From Alcanivoracaceae bacterium (GTDB lineage Bacteria > Pseudomonadota > Gammaproteobacteria > Pseudomonadales > Alcanivoracaceae): DNA of 64,000 nucleotides. Below, one piece after another: positions 49,930 to 59,191 of this stretch (its first letter is position 1; each line of letters begins with the position of its first letter). The stretch covers positions 124,001 through 188,000 of the forward strand of contig JARGPN010000016.1 of assembly GCA_029213045.1 (NCBI GenBank), written 5' to 3'. The notes beneath the pieces are model-generated. The model worked only from the letters and a program-made list of their open reading frames with translations, ran no database searches and was not told where the DNA came from. Position numbers and translations under genes: made by a program.

Positions 49930-50861
49930 TAGCTTTTCCCTTTCTGCTTGGCCATCGACTCCCTAACAATCTCCGTCACACCGCCAATCGCGCCCATGAC
50001 GCCCGTCGCATCCACTGGCAACATAAAGACCTTACTGTTGTCAGACGAGCCGATCTTGCCGAGTGCTTCCACATACTTTTGTGCGACGAAATAGTTGATC
50101 GCTTGTACATCGCCTTTTGCGATGGCTTCCGACACCATCTGCGTGGCGCGTGCCTCTGCTTCTGCAGCGCGCTCGCGAGCCTCCGCATCGAGGAATGCCG
50201 CTTGACGTTCACCTTCAGCGCGCAAGATTTCGCCTTGCTTCATACCTTCCGCTTTGAGAATCGCCGCCTGACGCAAGCCTTCAGCCTCAAGAATTGCCGC
50301 ACGCTTCACACGCTCTGCTTTCATTTGGCTGGCCATGGCCTGCACCAAATCAGCCGGAGGCGAAATGTCTTTAATTTCGATGCGGGTCACTTTAACGCCC
50401 CATGGATTGGTCGCGTTATCGACAATCTGCAACAGACGCTCGTTAATTTCATCTCGTTGGCTGAGCATCTGATCCAAATCCAATGCACCGAGCACGGTAC
50501 GAATATTGGTCATGGTTAAGTTACGAATGGCTAATTCCAAGTTATTCACTTCATACGCCGCTTTCGCCGCACTGATCACTTGGTAAAAGCACACTGCATC
50601 AATGGTAACCATCGCATTGTCTTTGGAAATCACTTCCTGTGGCGGAATATCTAACACGGTTTCCATCATGTTAATTTCACGGCCAACAATATCGACAAAC
50701 GGAACAATAATTCCCAATCCTGGCTTCAACGGATGTGTATACCGCCCAAAACGCTCCACCGTATATTCATATCCTTGTGGCACGCGCTTCACGCCCATCA
50801 TGAACATAAAGAACACAAATACCGCGAAACCAATCGCAACAACCGACCATCCCATTTCCAT
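49929..50861 (-). CDS. qmcA: SPFH/stomatin family protein QmcA-like
   Basis: A 310-residue stomatin/prohibitin-type protein anchored by one N-terminal helix (about residues 3-20). The SPFH domain follows ([17 protein letters not shown] through [12 protein letters not shown]), then a long coiled coil rich in Ala, Glu and Arg (about 185-250). These proteins scaffold inner-membrane microdomains and bind FtsH-type proteases in some species. The nfeD partner follows with a one-base overlap. ATG 50855, two codons in, is an alternative start. Confidence 0.92.
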   Translation of the reverse strand: MEMGWSVVAIGFAVFVFFMFMMGVKRVPQGYEYTVERFGRYTHPLKPGLGIIVPFVDIVGREINMMETVLDIPPQEVISKDNAMVTIDAVCFYQVISAAKAAYEVNNLELAIRNLTMTNIRTVLGALDLDQMLSQRDEINERLLQIVDNATNPWGVKVTRIEIKDISPPADLVQAMASQMKAERVKRAAILEAEGLRQAAILKAEGMKQGEILRAEGERQAAFLDAEARERAAEAEARATQMVSEAIAKGDVQAINYFVAQKYVEALGKIGSSDNSKVFMLPVDATGVMGAIGGVTEIVRESMAKQKGKS

Positions 50862-50912
50862 AACGCTCCCTAAATACGCTTAATCGTTAGATTTAATATT
50901 AGATAAAAACTG

Positions 50913-52724
50913 TTAAAGCAAAATATCTTGCACCGGCGTTACGCGCATCACTTCTTCAATGGTGGTTAATCCCTTTGCCACTTTTTGCGCACCGCTGATA
51001 CGCAACGGCTTCATACCGTTCTTTAACGCTTGACGGGTAATCGACTCTAAGTCACTTTCACGATTAATCACGCTTTTTAGCGTAGACACCATCGGCATGG
51101 TTTCATATACGCCCATGCGTCCTAGATATCCCGTGCCGCGACATTCTAGGCACCCCACCGGACGAGAAACTTTTTCTGGTGTTTTCATTTTAAAAGGTCG
51201 AATCAATTCCAACCATGCTGCCTCATCCACCGGCACATCTTCTTTGCAATGCGGGCACAAGGTACGCACCAATCGCTGCGCCATCACGCCGACTACGGTT
51301 GCCGTAATCAAGTAACTTGGCACACCCAAATCAATTAAACGTGTCACCGATGAAGGCGCGTCATTGGTGTGCAAGGTTGAGAGCACCAAGTGACCAGTAA
51401 GCGCCGCCTGCACAGCCATGTCCGCAGTTTTTAAATCACGGATCTCACCGATCATAATGATGTCGGGATCTTGTCGCAGTAGCGCTTTAACGCCCTCGGC
51501 GAAGCCCACATCAATATTCGCTTGCACCTGCATTTGGTTAAAAGAAGGCTCTAGCATTTCAATAGGGTCTTCAATCGTGCAAACGTTCACTTCCGGTGTA
51601 GAAAGTTGTTTCAGCGTTGAATACAAGGTTGTCGTCTTACCTGAACCCGTTGGGCCGGTAACAAAAATAATGCCGTGAGTATTGCTCGTCATGCGATGCC
51701 AAGTTTCGGAATCTTCTTTGGTGAAACCCATTTGATCAAAACTGCGCAGCAGCACGTCAGGGTCAAAAATACGCATCACCATTTTTTCGCCGAACGCCGT
51801 AGGCAGCGTGGCAATACGTAATTCGATTTCGTCACCGTCCGTGCTAATCGTTTTTAAGCGGCCATCTTGTGGCTTACGCTTTTCCGCAACATTCAAACGG
51901 CTAAGAATTTTTAAACGTGCCGTCACCGCGGCCATAATAGTGGCGGGCAGCTCATACACATCATGCAACACGCCATCGATACGAAAACGCATGCGACCTG
52001 TTTCGCGACGCGGCTCTAAATGAATATCTGACGCGCGTTGCGCAAAAGCGTACTGCAAAATCCAATCTACAATCGCAACAATGTGCTGATCATCGGCATC
52101 GACATTGCCTTTACCGCCGAGCTCTAACAACTGCTCGAAGTTCGTCACACCGGATAGCGTTTGCCCAGTGTTATCTTTCGCGCCAGCGATAGAACGGCTT
52201 AAATTATAAAATTCAATTCGATAACGGCGCATGGCCGCCGGATCAACAAAAACCGTTTTCAGTTCACGGTCGCGCAAAACCTGCTGCAGGTGACCTTTCC
52301 ACTCTGTTTTAAAGGGTTGGTCACTGGCCACAACAACCTTGTCGCGGCTTACCTCAACGCACAACAAACCGTGGCGCTCAGCAAAGGCATAGGACATGAC
52401 AGTGGTGATTTGGTCGACCTTCACCTTGAGGGGATCAAGGTGATACATCTCTAAGCCAGACTTGTCCGCCAGCCACTGACTTAAAAAATCCATGTCGATC
52501 AGCTTATCGCCGCGAACCGGATCCGCCAGTTGATACTTAGCCACGACCTCAGCGGCATGCCAGGTAAGCTCTTTCTTCTCGCGGGGCGTCGTCGAAATAA
52601 CGTTGAAATCCTCACGCGACACGCGCTTCTCTTCGAGCAGCTCGCGCATAATCCAACGGACATCAACCTCAATGCCCTGCATGTTGGCGGCGGAACTCTT
52701 GCTAGGTGCAGCTTTCGCGGTCAC
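50913..52724 (-). CDS. GspE/PilB-type secretion or pilus ATPase
   Basis: A 603-residue ATPase of the type II secretion/type IV pilus family. An N-terminal MshEN-type region (about 30-190) precedes the ATPase core with Walker A GPTGSGKTTT, Asp box, Walker B IMIGEIRDLKTADM and the His box HTNDAPSSVTRL. A tetracysteine zinc site follows (CPHC ... CLEC). No pilC, pilD or gsp genes stand next to it, so the machine it serves is unknown. MshEN domains bind c-di-GMP in some relatives, so a link to FimX is possible. Start is GTG 52724 with GGGAG upstream. Confidence 0.9.
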   Translation of the reverse strand: MTAKAAPSKSSAANMQGIEVDVRWIMRELLEEKRVSREDFNVISTTPREKKELTWHAAEVVAKYQLADPVRGDKLIDMDFLSQWLADKSGLEMYHLDPLKVKVDQITTVMSYAFAERHGLLCVEVSRDKVVVASDQPFKTEWKGHLQQVLRDRELKTVFVDPAAMRRYRIEFYNLSRSIAGAKDNTGQTLSGVTNFEQLLELGGKGNVDADDQHIVAIVDWILQYAFAQRASDIHLEPRRETGRMRFRIDGVLHDVYELPATIMAAVTARLKILSRLNVAEKRKPQDGRLKTISTDGDEIELRIATLPTAFGEKMVMRIFDPDVLLRSFDQMGFTKEDSETWHRMTSNTHGIIFVTGPTGSGKTTTLYSTLKQLSTPEVNVCTIEDPIEMLEPSFNQMQVQANIDVGFAEGVKALLRQDPDIIMIGEIRDLKTADMAVQAALTGHLVLSTLHTNDAPSSVTRLIDLGVPSYLITATVVGVMAQRLVRTLCPHCKEDVPVDEAAWLELIRPFKMKTPEKVSRPVGCLECRGTGYLGRMGVYETMPMVSTLKSVINRESDLESITRQALKNGMKPLRISGAQKVAKGLTTIEEVMRVTPVQDILL

Positions 52725-52885
52725 GCGGATCTCCCTGTTTTTGCAGTTACTTTACCCTTAGCAGGCGGCGCTCGCTACGCCTCAACGGATTGAAAATTTG
52801 CCGCAACCTCTGCCTGACAGGGTGGAAATGACGGTCTATACTCGCAGCCCACATGAAACTTCTGTGACAAACTGGAGATCCCCAT

Positions 52886-53566
52886 ATGTCACTCGGCAGT
52901 TCGATAGTTGGCCTTTTCGGCCGCTCCCCCATCAAGCCTTTGCAAAAACACTACGAAACCGTTCACGAATGTGTCGCTCGGCTTTCCGATTTCTTCGCCG
53001 CAGTGTCCGAGCAAGACTGGGCATTGGTTGCTGAAATTCAGAAGGACATCACTCGGCTAGAGAACGAAGCAGACGCGCTCAAGAAAGAGTTTCGTCTGAA
53101 CTTGCCAAACAGCCTGTTTTTGCCCATGCCGCGCACTGATCTGCTCGATATGGTGGGCGTGCAAGATCGCGTCGCCAACAAGGCCAAGGACATTGCCGGC
53201 CTAATGCTTGGTCGCCAAATGAGCATCCCAGCGCCCGTCGCACCGGCCATGGCAGAGTATGTAAGCCGCGCCATTGATGCGTCGGCCCAAGCGCTACGCG
53301 CCATTAACGAGCTAGACGAACTGCTTGAAACCGGCTTCGGTGGCCGCGAAGTGAAACTGATCGAGCGCCTGATCGAAGAACTCGACAACGTAGAGCGCGA
53401 CACCGACCACCAGCAAGTGGCGATTCGCGGCGAGCTATACAAGCTCGAAGACGACATGCCGCCGGTCGACGTGATGTTCTTGTATAAAATCGTGGACTGG
53501 GTAGGCGACCTCGCCGACCGAGCTCAAAAAGTTGGCGGTTACCTGCATATGCTGGTCGCAAGATAA
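52886..53566 (+). CDS. DUF47/PhoU-like phosphate transport regulator
   Basis: A 226-residue all-helical protein of the TIGR00153/DUF47 group, related to PhoU. The N-terminus SLGSSIVGLFGRSPI and the LPMPRTDLLDMVGVQDRVANKAKDI segment are typical. It lies directly upstream of a PiT permease gene and is thought to regulate that transporter. The ATG has GGAG at good spacing. Its stop is ten bases before the permease start, so the two form one unit. Confidence 0.92.
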   Translation: MSLGSSIVGLFGRSPIKPLQKHYETVHECVARLSDFFAAVSEQDWALVAEIQKDITRLENEADALKKEFRLNLPNSLFLPMPRTDLLDMVGVQDRVANKAKDIAGLMLGRQMSIPAPVAPAMAEYVSRAIDASAQALRAINELDELLETGFGGREVKLIERLIEELDNVERDTDHQQVAIRGELYKLEDDMPPVDVMFLYKIVDWVGDLADRAQKVGGYLHMLVAR

Positions 53567-53576
53567 GGGGCTCGGC

Positions 53577-54845
53577 ATGGAATGGTTACTCGCACACACT
53601 CATCTGATTCTTATTATTGCTGCCCTCTGCGGCTTCTTTATGGCCTGGGGCGTTGGCGCGAACGATGTTGCCAATGCAATGGGTACATCCGTTGGCGCAG
53701 GCGCGCTAACCGTTAAACAAGCGGTACTGATTGCCATTGTGTTCGAATTTGCCGGGGCCTATTTGGCGGGCGGCGAAGTCACCGACACCATCCGTAAAGG
53801 CATTATCGAACCGTCCACCTTCACTGATATTCCCCACTACCTCGTTTACACCATGCTCTCATCCTTGCTGGCTGCTGGCATTTGGCTGATGGTCGCGTCG
53901 GCGGCGGGCTGGCCGGTATCCACCACGCACTCCATTATCGGCGCCATCGTTGGCTGTGTTGCCGTCGGCATCGGCGTTGACGCAGTTAACTGGAGCAAGA
54001 TGGGCGATATCGTGACGTCCTGGGTAACGTCACCGCTGCTCGCTGGCGTGATTTCCTTCGCGCTGATCAAAAGCGTACAGCGACTGATTTTGGATACCGA
54101 AGATCCGTTCGAACGCGCGAAGAAATATGTGCCCTTGTATATGTTCCTCACCGGTTTCGTGATCGCGCTGGTGACGGTTACCAAAGGGCTCAAACATGTT
54201 GGCTTCCACTTCAGCGTGTTAGAAAACATCGCCGTGTCGTTCGTCACAGGCTGCGTTGTTGCAGTGATCGGTGCATTGCTCCTTTCTCGCATTCAACCTG
54301 ATCCAGAAGCGGACAAAAGCTTCCGCTTCTCGTCAGTGGAAAAAATCTTCGCCGTATTGATGATTTTCACCGCCTGCGCCATGGCATTCGCGCACGGCTC
54401 TAACGACGTCGCCAACGCCGTCGGCCCGTTAGCGGCAATTTATGGCGTCATGCAAAACGCCGGCGCGGTAGCAAGTAAATCAGCCATGCCGCATTGGATT
54501 TTATTGATCGGCGCTATCGGTATTGTTACCGGCTTGGCGTTTCTCGGCGCGCGCGTGATGGCCACTGTCGGCAAACGCATCACCGAACTGACACCCAGCC
54601 GTGGCTTTGCCGCAGAGCTTGGCGCAGCAACAACCGTCGTCATGGCGTCCGGCATTGGCATGCCGATTTCCACAACACACACGTTGGTCGGCGCGGTGTT
54701 AGGCGTGGGCATGGCCCGCGGCATTGGCTCGCTGAACTTGCGCGTCATTGGCACCATCTTCACTTCTTGGGTGGTGACCCTGCCTGCCGGCGCGTTACTC
54801 GCTATTTTGTTTTTCTACTTCTTTAAAGGCTTATTCGGCGCGTAA
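53577..54845 (+). CDS. PiT-family inorganic phosphate transporter
   Basis: A 422-residue polytopic permease with about ten membrane helices. The duplicated PiT signature appears as GANDVANAMGTSVGAGALT in the first half and AHGSNDVANAVGPLAA in the second; GWPVSTTHSIIGAIVG and GMPISTTHTLVGAVLG are the other paired repeats. It imports metal-phosphate with protons at low affinity. The start is ATG 53577 with AAGGGG seven bases upstream; the open frame further up lies inside the DUF47 gene. A terminator follows 34 bases after the stop. Confidence 0.95.
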   Translation: MEWLLAHTHLILIIAALCGFFMAWGVGANDVANAMGTSVGAGALTVKQAVLIAIVFEFAGAYLAGGEVTDTIRKGIIEPSTFTDIPHYLVYTMLSSLLAAGIWLMVASAAGWPVSTTHSIIGAIVGCVAVGIGVDAVNWSKMGDIVTSWVTSPLLAGVISFALIKSVQRLILDTEDPFERAKKYVPLYMFLTGFVIALVTVTKGLKHVGFHFSVLENIAVSFVTGCVVAVIGALLLSRIQPDPEADKSFRFSSVEKIFAVLMIFTACAMAFAHGSNDVANAVGPLAAIYGVMQNAGAVASKSAMPHWILLIGAIGIVTGLAFLGARVMATVGKRITELTPSRGFAAELGAATTVVMASGIGMPISTTHTLVGAVLGVGMARGIGSLNLRVIGTIFTSWVVTLPAGALLAILFFYFFKGLFGA

Positions 54846-54879
54846 ACGTCAACCGCGCTATTGACTGAAATATAAAAAG

Positions 54880-54908
54880 GCCCGTCTCGAAAAAGACGGG
54901 CTTTTTTT
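54880..54908 (+). terminator. Intrinsic terminator after the PiT gene
   Basis: Eight-base arms GCCCGTCT and AGACGGGC enclose the six-base loop CGAAAA and are followed by seven T. An AT-rich stretch up to 55000 with the tandem repeat TTTTGCGTAT (54905-54924) and the palindrome AAAACCGGTTTT follows. Confidence 0.95.
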
Positions 54909-55013
54909 GCGTATTTTTGCGTATCGTTTTAAAAAATATTCCTTCGATCCGATTTTTGGTCTGCTTTGCCCAACAAAACCGGTTTTTTTTATTCAAGCAC
55001 TTCCACTGAGCGC

Positions 55014-55027
55014 CTAGACAGGTCTAG
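55014..55027. promoter_or_regulatory. Palindrome before the DUF6231-like gene
   Basis: CTAGACAGGTCTAG has perfect six-base arms with a two-base centre and ends nine bases before the ATG at 55037. It may be an operator; no other support. Confidence 0.35.
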
Positions 55028-55036
55028 ACTGAGATC

Positions 55037-55564
55037 ATGAACAGCGTGCTTGAAACAGAATCAGTGGCGACTGCCACAACGCCGCATCAGCACTTGGCAG
55101 CAATGCTAGACAGCCAAATGCCGACGTCGATGCTCGTTGTAAGCATGAATGCCATTCCGTTATTGGAAAGCTGGTGCAAAGAACACAACTGCCAGCTCAC
55201 CACCATTTCCGAGCTAAATCCTTTTCCTTTGTTAGCCGATACACGTCGATTTGATCTTGTGGTGGTCGCAGACCAACTCGAATATATGAATCGGCACAGC
55301 GGCGAAGAATTGCTCGGCCTTGTTCGCAACCTGCATTCCAACGCCATGGTCGTGCTGTATCAAGCAGCACTGGCCCCACAAAAATTGCGTTGGAAACTGT
55401 CAGATTTTTTAGGCATGGGCATGCGACGACAAGGCAATTTCCGCGATGGCGACCGTGAAATGAGCCTGTTTAGCTACGAGCTAGACACCTACAACTTCAC
55501 TCGCTCGTGGAATAACTCACGGTTCTGGGCGAACCCCGAGAACTGGGGCAAGTATTGGTGGTAA
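55037..55564 (+). CDS. DUF6231-like protein, function unknown
   Basis: A 175-residue soluble protein that looks like a small Rossmann/methyltransferase-type fold: a hydrophobic strand TSMLVVSMNAI, a second FDLVVVADQLEYM and a later AMVVLYQA. No SAM-binding glycine loop is seen, so enzymatic activity is doubtful. The C-terminus is rich in Trp and Asn (SWNNSRFWANPENWGKYWW), as in the DUF6231 family found in Pseudomonas. The next gene starts 33 bases after its stop. Confidence 0.65.
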   Translation: MNSVLETESVATATTPHQHLAAMLDSQMPTSMLVVSMNAIPLLESWCKEHNCQLTTISELNPFPLLADTRRFDLVVVADQLEYMNRHSGEELLGLVRNLHSNAMVVLYQAALAPQKLRWKLSDFLGMGMRRQGNFRDGDREMSLFSYELDTYNFTRSWNNSRFWANPENWGKYWW

Positions 55565-55597
55565 ACTGCTGAAAAACTTACGCTCGGCAGCCTAACC

Positions 55598-56323
55598 ATG
55601 ATTTTTGATCGACTTCAGCACACCCTTCTGTTTTGGTGGCGCAATCTTTTTCCCCTGTTAATTGTCATAGTGCCATTCGCCGTACTCAGCAGCTTGGCAG
55701 AACTTGCCTTTGGCCCACTGCTTATCGTTGAGAACAATCAAATTTCCGACGTTGGCGGTTTGTCAGTGGTCGCGGTAATGCTTATTCAGGTTTGCGCCGA
55801 AGGCGCGCTGATTTGCCAACTGGCCTCACTGCAAAAAGACGGCCGCGCACGCAACTTATTGGATTGTGTTTTATTTGGCGGCTACCTATTACCCAAGCTC
55901 GCGCTCTGCATTTTTCTTACCACCATCCCGCTTGCCGGAGGCGCATTAATGGCCGTCGCGCTAAGCAGTGGCCCCGCGGGCATAATAGGTTTGGTATTTC
56001 TAGTTATCGGATTACTCGGTTTTATTCGCTTATCTTTGGCGCCGTTTTACGTTGCGCTAGACAGTCTCCCTATAAAAGTTGCGCTACAGCGCAGCATGGC
56101 GCGAACTCAACCAGAGCAATTCCCGCTGCTCACCAGCTGGCTGCTATTAATGTTTGTCATCTTGATGACCGCAGGCGTGTTTGAAGAAGGGATGCTCGCC
56201 ATCGTCGGCGAAAACGGCGTTAGCGCGATGCTGACTACGATTGTACAGAAAGCGCTCGGCGTGGTTGCCACCGTGCTGCTTTTCCTAACCTATGCCGTGC
56301 CTGTGCGTCCAACACAGTCATGA
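55598..56323 (+). CDS. YciC-like integral membrane protein
   Basis: A 241-residue protein with about six hydrophobic segments (for example LLIVIVPFAVLSSLAELAF, LALCIFLTTIPLAGGALMAV and the C-terminal LGVVATVLLFLTYAVPV). It resembles the UPF0259/YciC inner-membrane family, whose function is not settled. No soluble domain or catalytic motif is present. It probably shares the transcript of the preceding DUF6231-like gene. Confidence 0.65.
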   Translation: MIFDRLQHTLLFWWRNLFPLLIVIVPFAVLSSLAELAFGPLLIVENNQISDVGGLSVVAVMLIQVCAEGALICQLASLQKDGRARNLLDCVLFGGYLLPKLALCIFLTTIPLAGGALMAVALSSGPAGIIGLVFLVIGLLGFIRLSLAPFYVALDSLPIKVALQRSMARTQPEQFPLLTSWLLLMFVILMTAGVFEEGMLAIVGENGVSAMLTTIVQKALGVVATVLLFLTYAVPVRPTQS

Positions 56324-56454
56324 CAGGATTTTACAATCTCACTGCGCAGGCGAGTGAATGACAAGGTAGTATCAACGTAGGCATTATTGGGGTTGAAAAA
56401 CACTCTCCGTGAAAGCGCTTTTTCTGCGCCACACCACAATTGGACAAGGCAACT

Positions 56455-56892
56455 ATGTCGCAGCATCAAATTCATCTTCACTGGGATGCGTCCCGTGACG
56501 AAGAGAGCTACACCTGGACTCTAGACAACGGCGTTAAGATGCTGGCCATGGATCCCACTGGCGCTATGGAAAAGCCAGATTTTATGGATCCAGAAGAAGC
56601 GTTTCTTGCGGCGATTTGCAGCTGTCACCTACTGTCTTTTGTGACAGAAGCGGCGCGCCAAGGCTTTGCCGTTCAGCGCTATGAAGATCACCCCCTTGGC
56701 GCACTCGCGAAAAATGCACAAGGCCGCTTATATGTAGCCAAAGCGCTGCTTAGCCCACGGGCATCATTCGGTGGCAGCAAACAACCCAGCAAATCTGAAA
56801 TTGAATCGTTGCATGAAAAGGCACGCGCCAAATGCATCATCAGCAATTCAGTGCTTACCGAAATTACTTTAGCGCCTCAGGTAAAAGAATAG
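56455..56892 (+). CDS. OsmC-family protein
   Basis: A 145-residue OsmC/Ohr-fold protein. The first redox Cys lies in AAICSCHLLSF (with two Cys side by side but one) and the second in ARAKCIISNSV near the C-terminus, the pair that reduces organic hydroperoxides in this family. Length is typical. The start is ATG 56455 with AAGG upstream; a TTG five codons earlier is unlikely. Whether it acts on peroxides or is a YhfA-like member cannot be decided. A terminator follows. Confidence 0.88.
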   Translation: MSQHQIHLHWDASRDEESYTWTLDNGVKMLAMDPTGAMEKPDFMDPEEAFLAAICSCHLLSFVTEAARQGFAVQRYEDHPLGALAKNAQGRLYVAKALLSPRASFGGSKQPSKSEIESLHEKARAKCIISNSVLTEITLAPQVKE

Positions 56893-56920
56893 CCTGCTGT
56901 TCGCGCTGACTGATACGCAT

Positions 56921-56950
56921 AAAAAAACCGCCAAACTTGGCGGTTTTTTT
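56921..56950. terminator. Bidirectional terminator between OsmC gene and folA
   Basis: The stem CCGCCA/TGGCGG with the loop AACT (56928-56943) is flanked by seven A and seven T. It lies between convergent genes. Confidence 0.9.
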
Positions 56951-57001
56951 ATGGCAACCAACAATGCAAACACTGCTGGCTCATTCATCTTATTTCACAG
57001 G

Positions 57002-57505
57002 TCAGGCGCGCTGATATTTCACAAAACTATAGTCGTATTGATTCGGCGGCTGAGCCGAAAAATCTTCGCGCTCTATTTCTTGCCAAGCGCCCATATCAAC
57101 TTCCGGAAAGAACGCATCGCCGTCAACGTCGGCGTGCACTTCGGTCACGTACATGCGCCCTATCATAGGCATCGCTAAGGCGTAAATTTCTGCGCCGCCG
57201 ATCACCACCACTTCGTCCACGCCATCAATTAAACCGATGCTTTCCGCCAGCTGCACTGCTGCCTCTAAGGTCGCTACAACTTTGGCGCCTTCCGCTTGGT
57301 AATTCGGCTGCCGCGTAATAACGATATTGGCGCGCCCCGGTAGCGGGCCCTTTAACGACTCCCACGTCTTTCTACCCATGATGATGGGCTTGCCGAGCGT
57401 CGTCGCTTTGAAATATTTCAAATCACCGGGCAAATACCACGGCAGTTTATTTTCACGTCCAATGCACCCGTTAGCAGCGCGCGCCACGATAAGCGACAAC
57501 AACAT
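57002..57505 (-). CDS. folA: Dihydrofolate reductase
   Basis: FolA reduces dihydrofolate, which ThyA produces. The 167-residue enzyme shows SLIVARAANGCIGRENKLPW with the Met20-type loop, the active-site acid in LPGDLKYFK, and the NADPH motifs GRKTWESL and VIGGAEIY. The start is ATG 57505 with AAGG seven bases upstream; a TTG seven codons earlier is unlikely. It lies just behind thyA on the same strand with a hairpin between, so it can be expressed separately from it. Confidence 0.96.
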   Translation of the reverse strand: MLLSLIVARAANGCIGRENKLPWYLPGDLKYFKATTLGKPIIMGRKTWESLKGPLPGRANIVITRQPNYQAEGAKVVATLEAAVQLAESIGLIDGVDEVVVIGGAEIYALAMPMIGRMYVTEVHADVDGDAFFPEVDMGAWQEIEREDFSAQPPNQYDYSFVKYQRA

Positions 57506-57540
57506 AGTGAGACCTTTATTTTTCAATCAAGCCGTTGCTA

Positions 57541-57562
57541 AAAGCGCCTCAAAAGAGGCGCT
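57541..57562 (-). terminator. Hairpin between thyA and folA
   Basis: Eight-base arms AGCGCCTC and GAGGCGCT enclose four bases, ending near the thyA stop. On the minus strand only three T follow, so termination is probably partial. Confidence 0.65.
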
Positions 57563-57572
57563 CAGTGAAGTA

Positions 57573-58406
57573 TTAAATCGCCACAGGCGCTTTGATATGT
57601 GGATGAGGGTCGTAGCCTTCCAATTCAAAATCTTCGAAACGAAAAGCGAACAAATCCTTCACCTCAGGATTGATTTTCATCGTCGGCAAGGCGCGGGTAT
57701 CGCGCGTCAGAATCAAATCCGTTTGCTCAAGGTGATTGGAATAGAGATGCGCGTCGCCCAGCGTATGCACAAAATCACCAGGCTCTAAACCGCACACCTG
57801 CGCCATCATTAACGCGAGCAAGCTGTATGACGCGATATTAAACGGCACGCCTAAGAAAATATCGCCGCTGCGCTGATACAACTGGCAGGACAGTTTTCCG
57901 TCGGCCACATAAAACTGAAACAGGCAATGGCACGGCGGTAATGCTTGTCGACCTAACGAGGCATTCTCATCCGGCGACACCGTAGGGTCAGGCAGCACCG
58001 CGGGATTCCATGCGGAAATAACCAGCCTGCGTGAATCAGGATTGCGCTTCAGCTCTGCCAGCACGTCACTAATTTGATCAATAATACGGCCGTCGTGGGA
58101 TTTCCAGCTGCGCCATTGCTCTCCGTATACCGGACCCAGTTCGCCGTCTTCGGTGGCCCACTCATCCCAAATCGATACGCCATTTTCTTTTAAATAACGA
58201 ATATTTGTTTCGCCGGATAAAAACCACAGCAATTCGTGAATAATCGATTTTAAATGCAGTTTTTTGGTGGTTAAAACGGGGAAGCCATCTGCCAAATTAA
58301 AGCGCATCTGGTAGCCGAACACCGCATAGGTGCCGGTGCCAGTTCGGTCTGTTTTGTACACACCGTTTTCACGGACGTGACGCAATAAATCAAGATACTG
58401 CTTCAT
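57573..58406 (-). CDS. thyA: Thymidylate synthase
   Basis: ThyA methylates dUMP to dTMP with methylene-tetrahydrofolate. The 277-residue protein has the N-terminal [17 protein letters not shown], the catalytic Cys in [12 protein letters not shown], and the dUMP-binding [16 protein letters not shown]. The start is ATG 58406 with GGGAG upstream, overlapping the lgt stop by four bases (ATGA); earlier in-frame codons lie inside lgt. Coupling to lgt is conserved in many gammaproteobacteria. Confidence 0.97.
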   Translation of the reverse strand: MKQYLDLLRHVRENGVYKTDRTGTGTYAVFGYQMRFNLADGFPVLTTKKLHLKSIIHELLWFLSGETNIRYLKENGVSIWDEWATEDGELGPVYGEQWRSWKSHDGRIIDQISDVLAELKRNPDSRRLVISAWNPAVLPDPTVSPDENASLGRQALPPCHCLFQFYVADGKLSCQLYQRSGDIFLGVPFNIASYSLLALMMAQVCGLEPGDFVHTLGDAHLYSNHLEQTDLILTRDTRALPTMKINPEVKDLFAFRFEDFELEGYDPHPHIKAPVAI

Positions 58407-59191
58407 GCTTGCTCCCGGCGATATGCCCACACCATGATTGCCGCGCCCGCGATAATCATTGGAATACTTAACACCATGCCCATGGTTAACCAGTCTCCCG
58501 CGAGGTAACCGATATGCGCATCGGGCTCGCGGAAAAATTCAACAAAGGTGCGCGCCATGCCATAGCCCACACCAAACAAACCTGTCACCGCACCCGCCGG
58601 TCGCGGCTTACGGGAATAAATCCACAGTACGGAAAATAAAACGATGCCCTCTAACAATCCTTCATACAGCATCGACGGATGACGCGGCAGTTGCAGCGCA
58701 TCGGTAGGGAAGATCATCGCCCACGGCATGTCCGATGGTCGGCCCCATAACTCCGCATTAATAAAGTTACCAAATCGACCTGTGGCCAAACCTACCGGCA
58801 CCATGGGCACGATAAAGTCGGCAACTTGGAAATAGGTTTTATTGGTTTTGCGGGCGAACCACGCAAACGCCGTCAGCACCCCTAGCATGCCGCCGTGAAA
58901 CGACATGCCACCTTGCTGCACTTTAAAAATCCACAGCCAATCTTTGGCCCATTGGTCGGCGCCGTAAAAAATACCGTAGCCTAAGCGACCGCCAATGATC
59001 ACGCCTATGGCGCCATAAAAAATTAAATCGCCAACCTGGTCCTTGGTCCACAAGCTGCCTTCACGTTGCGCCCGCACCGTGCCGAGCCACCAAGCGCCAA
59101 GAAAGCCGACTAAGTAGGTTAAGCCGTACCAATGCACGGACAAAGGCCCGAGCGAAAATGCGATGGGATCTATCTGAGGGAAGGTCAACAT
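58403..59191 (-). CDS. lgt: Prolipoprotein diacylglyceryl transferase
   Basis: Lgt adds diacylglycerol to the lipobox Cys of prolipoproteins, such as the DUF5666 lipoprotein here. The 262-residue protein has about seven membrane helices. The conserved [17 protein letters not shown] and the Lgt signature [15 protein letters not shown] are present, the last with the Arg and Asn that bind phosphatidylglycerol. It begins directly after the TauE-like stop and overlaps thyA by four bases. Confidence 0.97.
   Translation of the reverse strand: MLTFPQIDPIAFSLGPLSVHWYGLTYLVGFLGAWWLGTVRAQREGSLWTKDQVGDLIFYGAIGVIIGGRLGYGIFYGADQWAKDWLWIFKVQQGGMSFHGGMLGVLTAFAWFARKTNKTYFQVADFIVPMVPVGLATGRFGNFINAELWGRPSDMPWAMIFPTDALQLPRHPSMLYEGLLEGIVLFSVLWIYSRKPRPAGAVTGLFGVGYGMARTFVEFFREPDAHIGYLAGDWLTMGMVLSIPMIIAGAAIMVWAYRREQA

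Noticed and set aside
52862-52880. CTGTGACAAACTGG before the DUF47-PiT genes, like a Pho box
   Set aside because: The second half does not match, the spacing is one base short, and the end of it is simply the ribosome binding site GGAG.
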